Shown piece after piece: positions 5,792-6,326 of a stretch of 6,326 nucleotides of DNA. Position 1 is the first letter of the stretch, and each line of letters starts with the position of its first letter. Location of the stretch: the NCBI GenBank assembly GCA_027009605.1, contig JALVCY010000701.1:1-6326 (forward strand). Direction: 5' to 3'. Below the pieces are notes generated by a model, which searched no databases, was not told the DNA's origin, and saw nothing but the letters and a program-made list of their open reading frames with translations. Made by a program: the position numbers and the translations under genes. The stretch is from Saprospiraceae bacterium. Its GTDB lineage: Bacteria; Bacteroidota; Bacteroidia; Chitinophagales; Saprospiraceae.

Positions 5792-6009
5792 TTCCGGAAC
5801 TTAAAGCAAATTTGGGGGTTGAAAAAAACTAACTAAAAACCATGAGCCTAAGTTTATACGTTTTTCCGGCAACTTACGCCAATTACAAATTATCGAAAAG
5901 TGTCTAATGGGGACAAACTCCGACTGCGTCCCCGTAAAACTAAAATATCGGCACAATTTTTGATATATAAAAACCACTAAACCCGCCCAATTTTCCAAAA
6001 GCCAAAACT

Positions 6010-6013
6010 AGGA
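6010..6013 (+). promoter_or_regulatory. Weak Shine-Dalgarno of the EF-hand gene
   Basis: AGGA lies 4 nt before the ATG at 6018. The spacing is short, but it supports this start, which also gives a complete signal peptide. Confidence 0.4.
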
Positions 6014-6017
6014 AAAT

Positions 6018-6326
6018 ATGGGAAATAACTACACAATTGCCCTTCTCCTCATCCTCCTAAATACGATTGCATACAGCCAAACAAATGCCTACAAATGGAC
6101 TTTTAATAAATTTGATAAAGACCGGAGTGGGGAAATCACGTTTAGAGAGCTTAAATGCAACGGATTCTTTAAGTATGATAAAAATGGAAATCTCAAATTG
6201 AGCAGATTTGAATTCTGGCGCTTAAAAAACTATCAGAAACGACAATTGCGGCAGTACGAGCGAATCCTTAAACGTGGGCTTTATACAAAGTATTACAAAC
6301 ACGCTTTACAGCCTTTGGTCTCCTAC
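6018..6326 (+). CDS. Secreted EF-hand calcium-binding protein (3' end cut by the window)
   Basis: The frame is open for 103 codons to the window edge, so the C-terminus is missing. Residues 1-20 form a signal peptide (IALLLILL core, probable cut after AYS). The first EF-hand loop, DKDRSGEITFRE (33-44), is canonical, with Asp33, Asp35, Ser37, Gly38, Thr41 and Glu44 in calcium-ligand or structural positions. A second loop, DKNGNLKLSRFE (54-65), keeps Asp54, Asn56, Asn58, Ser62 and Glu65 but has Leu59 where glycine is usual. The two loops start 21 residues apart, a compact pair as in short bacterial EF-hand proteins. A Lys/Arg/Tyr-rich, probably helical segment follows (about 70-98). A single cysteine (47) is present. 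Calcium binding is inferred from the first loop; the biological role is unknown. More EF-hands or another domain may lie beyond the window. There is no clear promoter and the upstream neighbour is 447 bp away. Confidence 0.8.
   Translation, partial: MGNNYTIALLLILLNTIAYSQTNAYKWTFNKFDKDRSGEITFRELKCNGFFKYDKNGNLKLSRFEFWRLKNYQKRQLRQYERILKRGLYTKYYKHALQPLVSY

Larger units (their letters stand above)
5571..6017. other. Non-coding gap dense in short repeated motifs
   Basis: This 447-bp stretch has no credible gene. A 65-codon minus-strand frame (5801-5998) runs through repeats and A/T-rich leader sequence, lacks recognisable features and overlaps the expected promoter area of the next gene. The left half holds paired motifs (5626-5664 and 5708-5791); the right half has an inverted repeat, GGGGAC (5909-5914) with GTCCCC (5928-5933). 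No convincing TAnnTTTG element was found for the EF-hand gene. Confidence 0.6.

Noticed and set aside
5801..5998. 65-codon minus-strand reading frame
   Set aside because: It has no signal peptide, domain or ribosome-binding evidence, and it covers the leader region of the EF-hand gene.

Overview
The window most likely comes from a Bacteroidota genome. The evidence is two perfect TAnnTTTG -7 promoter elements close upstream of plus-strand genes, weak or absent Shine-Dalgarno sequences at two of four starts, an Lrp/AsnC regulator of a type I recall from Bacteroidota, and signal peptides ending in AxA/AxS-like sites followed by Q or A. A genus cannot be assigned from the sequence.

Layout, left to right. 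Positions 1-189 hold three tandem copies of a 59-bp unit plus a truncated fourth copy. Each unit can fold into a compact three-way-junction structure. The array stops 6 bp from the stop codon of a long minus-strand gene (196-3429). That gene encodes a 1077-residue secreted sortilin/VPS10-type BNR beta-propeller protein with an Ig/FnIII-like module and a helical C-terminus. A 324-bp divergent intergenic region (3430-3753) follows, with a strong hairpin next to the propeller gene's Shine-Dalgarno sequence and a -7 element overlapped by a small palindrome on the regulator side. The Lrp/AsnC-family regulator lies at 3754-4209 (+). A 398-bp gap (4210-4607) is rich in inverted repeats and carries two -7 elements, one of them with no gene behind it. 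Next is a secreted 320-residue protein (4608-5570, +) with two related CARDB/Ig-like domains joined by a basic linker. A 447-bp non-coding gap (5571-6017) is packed with short motifs that each occur two to four times. The window ends inside a secreted EF-hand protein gene (6018 to beyond 6326, +).

Three of the four genes encode exported proteins: a propeller, a tandem CARDB-like protein and a calcium-binding EF-hand protein. The fourth is a feast/famine-type regulator, divergent from the propeller gene and possibly controlling itself or its neighbour. No operon is evident, because each gene is separated from the next by more than 300 bp. I see no defence system, toxin-antitoxin pair, CRISPR array or transposase. 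The most unusual material is non-coding: the 59-bp foldable array and the structured gaps at 4210-4607 and 5571-6017.
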